Positions 42,479-43,358 of a stretch of DNA of 43,358 bases are shown one piece after another. The stretch covers positions 1 through 43,358 of the forward strand of contig CAZEDU010000032.1 in the NCBI GenBank assembly GCA_964511185.1. The letters are read 5' to 3'. The notes beneath the pieces were generated by a model that was given only the letters and a program-made list of their open reading frames with translations, ran no database searches and was not told the origin of the DNA. The stretch is from CAZEDU01 sp964511185 (GTDB lineage Bacteria > Myxococcota > Myxococcia > Myxococcales > Myxococcaceae). Each line of letters starts with the position of its first letter. Position 1 is the stretch's first letter. The position numbers and the translations under genes were made by a program.

Positions 42479-43358
42479 CTAGCCCAAAAGACGCGACACC
42501 ACGTCGACCAGGTCTTGTCGCACCAGGTCGCCCTTGGCGATGTAGCCGTCCGCCCCCGCCTCCATGCCGCGGCGGCGATCCGCGTCGGAGCCGCGAGTGG
42601 TCACGATGACGACCGGCAACGACCTCAAGGTGGGGTGCGTCTTCACGCGCCGCGTGAGCTCGAGCCCGTCGACCTTGGGCATCTCGAGGTCGGTGACGAC
42701 CATGTCGACCGGCTCCTTGAGCAGCTGCTCGAAGCCGTCCTGGCCGTCGACCGCGCTGACGATCTCGTAGCCCACCGCCTCGAGGAGCGAGGCGATGAGC
42801 TCGCGGGTGAGCGGCGAGTCGTCGACCACCAGGATGCGGCGGCGCTTCGCCTCGGTGTCGGCGCTGGGCGCGGACAGCCGCACCTGCGACACCCCGCTCG
42901 CGGTCGCGATCAGGTGACCGGCGGAGAGCACCATCGCCAGCGAGCCGTCGGCGAGCGTGGTGGCGCCGGAGAGGTACCTGTACCGCCCCAGCATGCCCTT
43001 GAGCGGCAGCACCGCCTGCACGCGCTCCTCGAGCACCCGGTCGACCGAGATGGCCGCGGTGTTGCCCTGCGCGCGCACCAAGAGCACCAGCTCGCCTTCG
43101 CTCGCGGGCCGCTCGGGGGCGAGCCCGAGGATCGACGAGATGGAGGCGAAGGGCAGCACCTCGTCTTCGACCTTCACCGCCGGGCGGCCGGCCAGCTCGG
43201 TGAGCTGCTGCGCCTGGAGCTTGAGCGCGCTCACCACGTGGGCGGCGGTGAGGCACAGCTGCTCGTCACCGACCTGCACGAAGAGCAGCGGCGCCACCGT
43301 GAGCGACACCGGCACCGTCAGCTCGAACGCGGTGCCCTGCCCCACCTTCGACTGCACG
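42479..43358 (-). CDS. cheA: CheA-type histidine kinase with fused receiver domain (C-terminal part)
   Basis: The gene runs off the right edge. What is visible begins with the last strand of the ATPase domain (VGQGTAFELTVPVSL), then the CheW-like regulatory domain (about 20-165: LLFVQVGDEQLCLTAAHV, LVLLVRAQGNTAAISVDRV). A complete receiver domain follows (DDSPLTRELI, VVTDLEMPKVDG, KG near the end), phosphorylatable at the Asp in VVTDLEMP. The P1 and ATP-binding parts should lie to the right. Such CheA-receiver hybrids include FrzE and WspE; the receiver may act as an output or as a phosphate sink. Confidence 0.93.
   Translation of the reverse strand, partial: VQSKVGQGTAFELTVPVSLTVAPLLFVQVGDEQLCLTAAHVVSALKLQAQQLTELAGRPAVKVEDEVLPFASISSILGLAPERPASEGELVLLVRAQGNTAAISVDRVLEERVQAVLPLKGMLGRYRYLSGATTLADGSLAMVLSAGHLIATASGVSQVRLSAPSADTEAKRRRILVVDDSPLTRELIASLLEAVGYEIVSAVDGQDGFEQLLKEPVDMVVTDLEMPKVDGLELTRRVKTHPTLRSLPVVIVTTRGSDADRRRGMEAGADGYIAKGDLVRQDLVDVVSRLLG

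Overview
The window is a high-GC, densely packed bacterial chromosome segment that I read as Myxococcota, most likely a Myxococcus-like (Cystobacterineae) lineage. The signs are many secreted lipoproteins, a Ser/Thr kinase with a PEGA tail, a CheA-receiver hybrid followed by CheB and a TPR-bearing CheR, and above all a histidine kinase / NtrC-type regulator / CRP-family trio with the order and features of the developmental mrpA-mrpB-mrpC locus. Three runs of N (12577-12586, 34297-34313, 36177-36207) are assembly gaps. Each lies inside a gene and disturbs its apparent frame. I saw no rRNA, tRNA, CRISPR array or insertion sequence.

Region 1-7.6 kb: the end of a phospholipase-D-like protein, a probable outer-membrane barrel, a lipoprotein with two PPC domains and a possible caspase-fold His/Cys pair, a PrsW-type membrane protease, and an Ig-like/FN3 lipoprotein with a 16-residue Asn tract. 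Two good hairpin terminators serve the minus-strand genes.

Region 7.6-15.6 kb: a divergent, probably iron-related locus. Leftward run a delta-60-repeat lipoprotein, a FecA-like TonB-dependent receptor and a lipoprotein. Rightward run an imelysin-family lipoprotein and an HTTM/gamma-carboxylase-like membrane protein. Between them a Fur-box-like palindrome fills the spacer of a -35/-10 promoter.

Region 15.6-20.5 kb: two paralogous lipoproteins of an unrecognised family flank a right-handed beta-helix lipoprotein and a diguanylate cyclase whose N-terminus looks like a globin sensor. A tandem GGGGACAGTCCCC palindrome lies in the 3' end of the cyclase gene.

Region 20.7-25.9 kb: an SRPBCC protein of less GC-rich composition, a very large flavoprotein that fuses a GltD/NfnB-like part to a PyrK/NfnA-like part behind an unrecognised N-terminal region, a PilZ protein and a PEGA lipoprotein.

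Region 26-34.1 kb: mrpA-mrpB, an upstream region with palindromes and a sigma-54-like promoter, mrpC, a MutS-like ATPase with membrane segments, a hypothetical protein, an M1 aminopeptidase of the LTA4-hydrolase type, and a WXXGXW-repeat secreted protein.

Region 34.2-43.4 kb: an orphan beta-class DNA methyltransferase, a non-coding stretch with a 21-bp-arm hairpin, a broken AbiEi/DUF559-type gene, ribosomal protein L31 with a clear promoter, a metallophosphatase-CpoB-like pair, a Ser/Thr kinase, and a chemosensory cheA(receiver)-cheB-cheR(TPR) operon that runs off the right edge.
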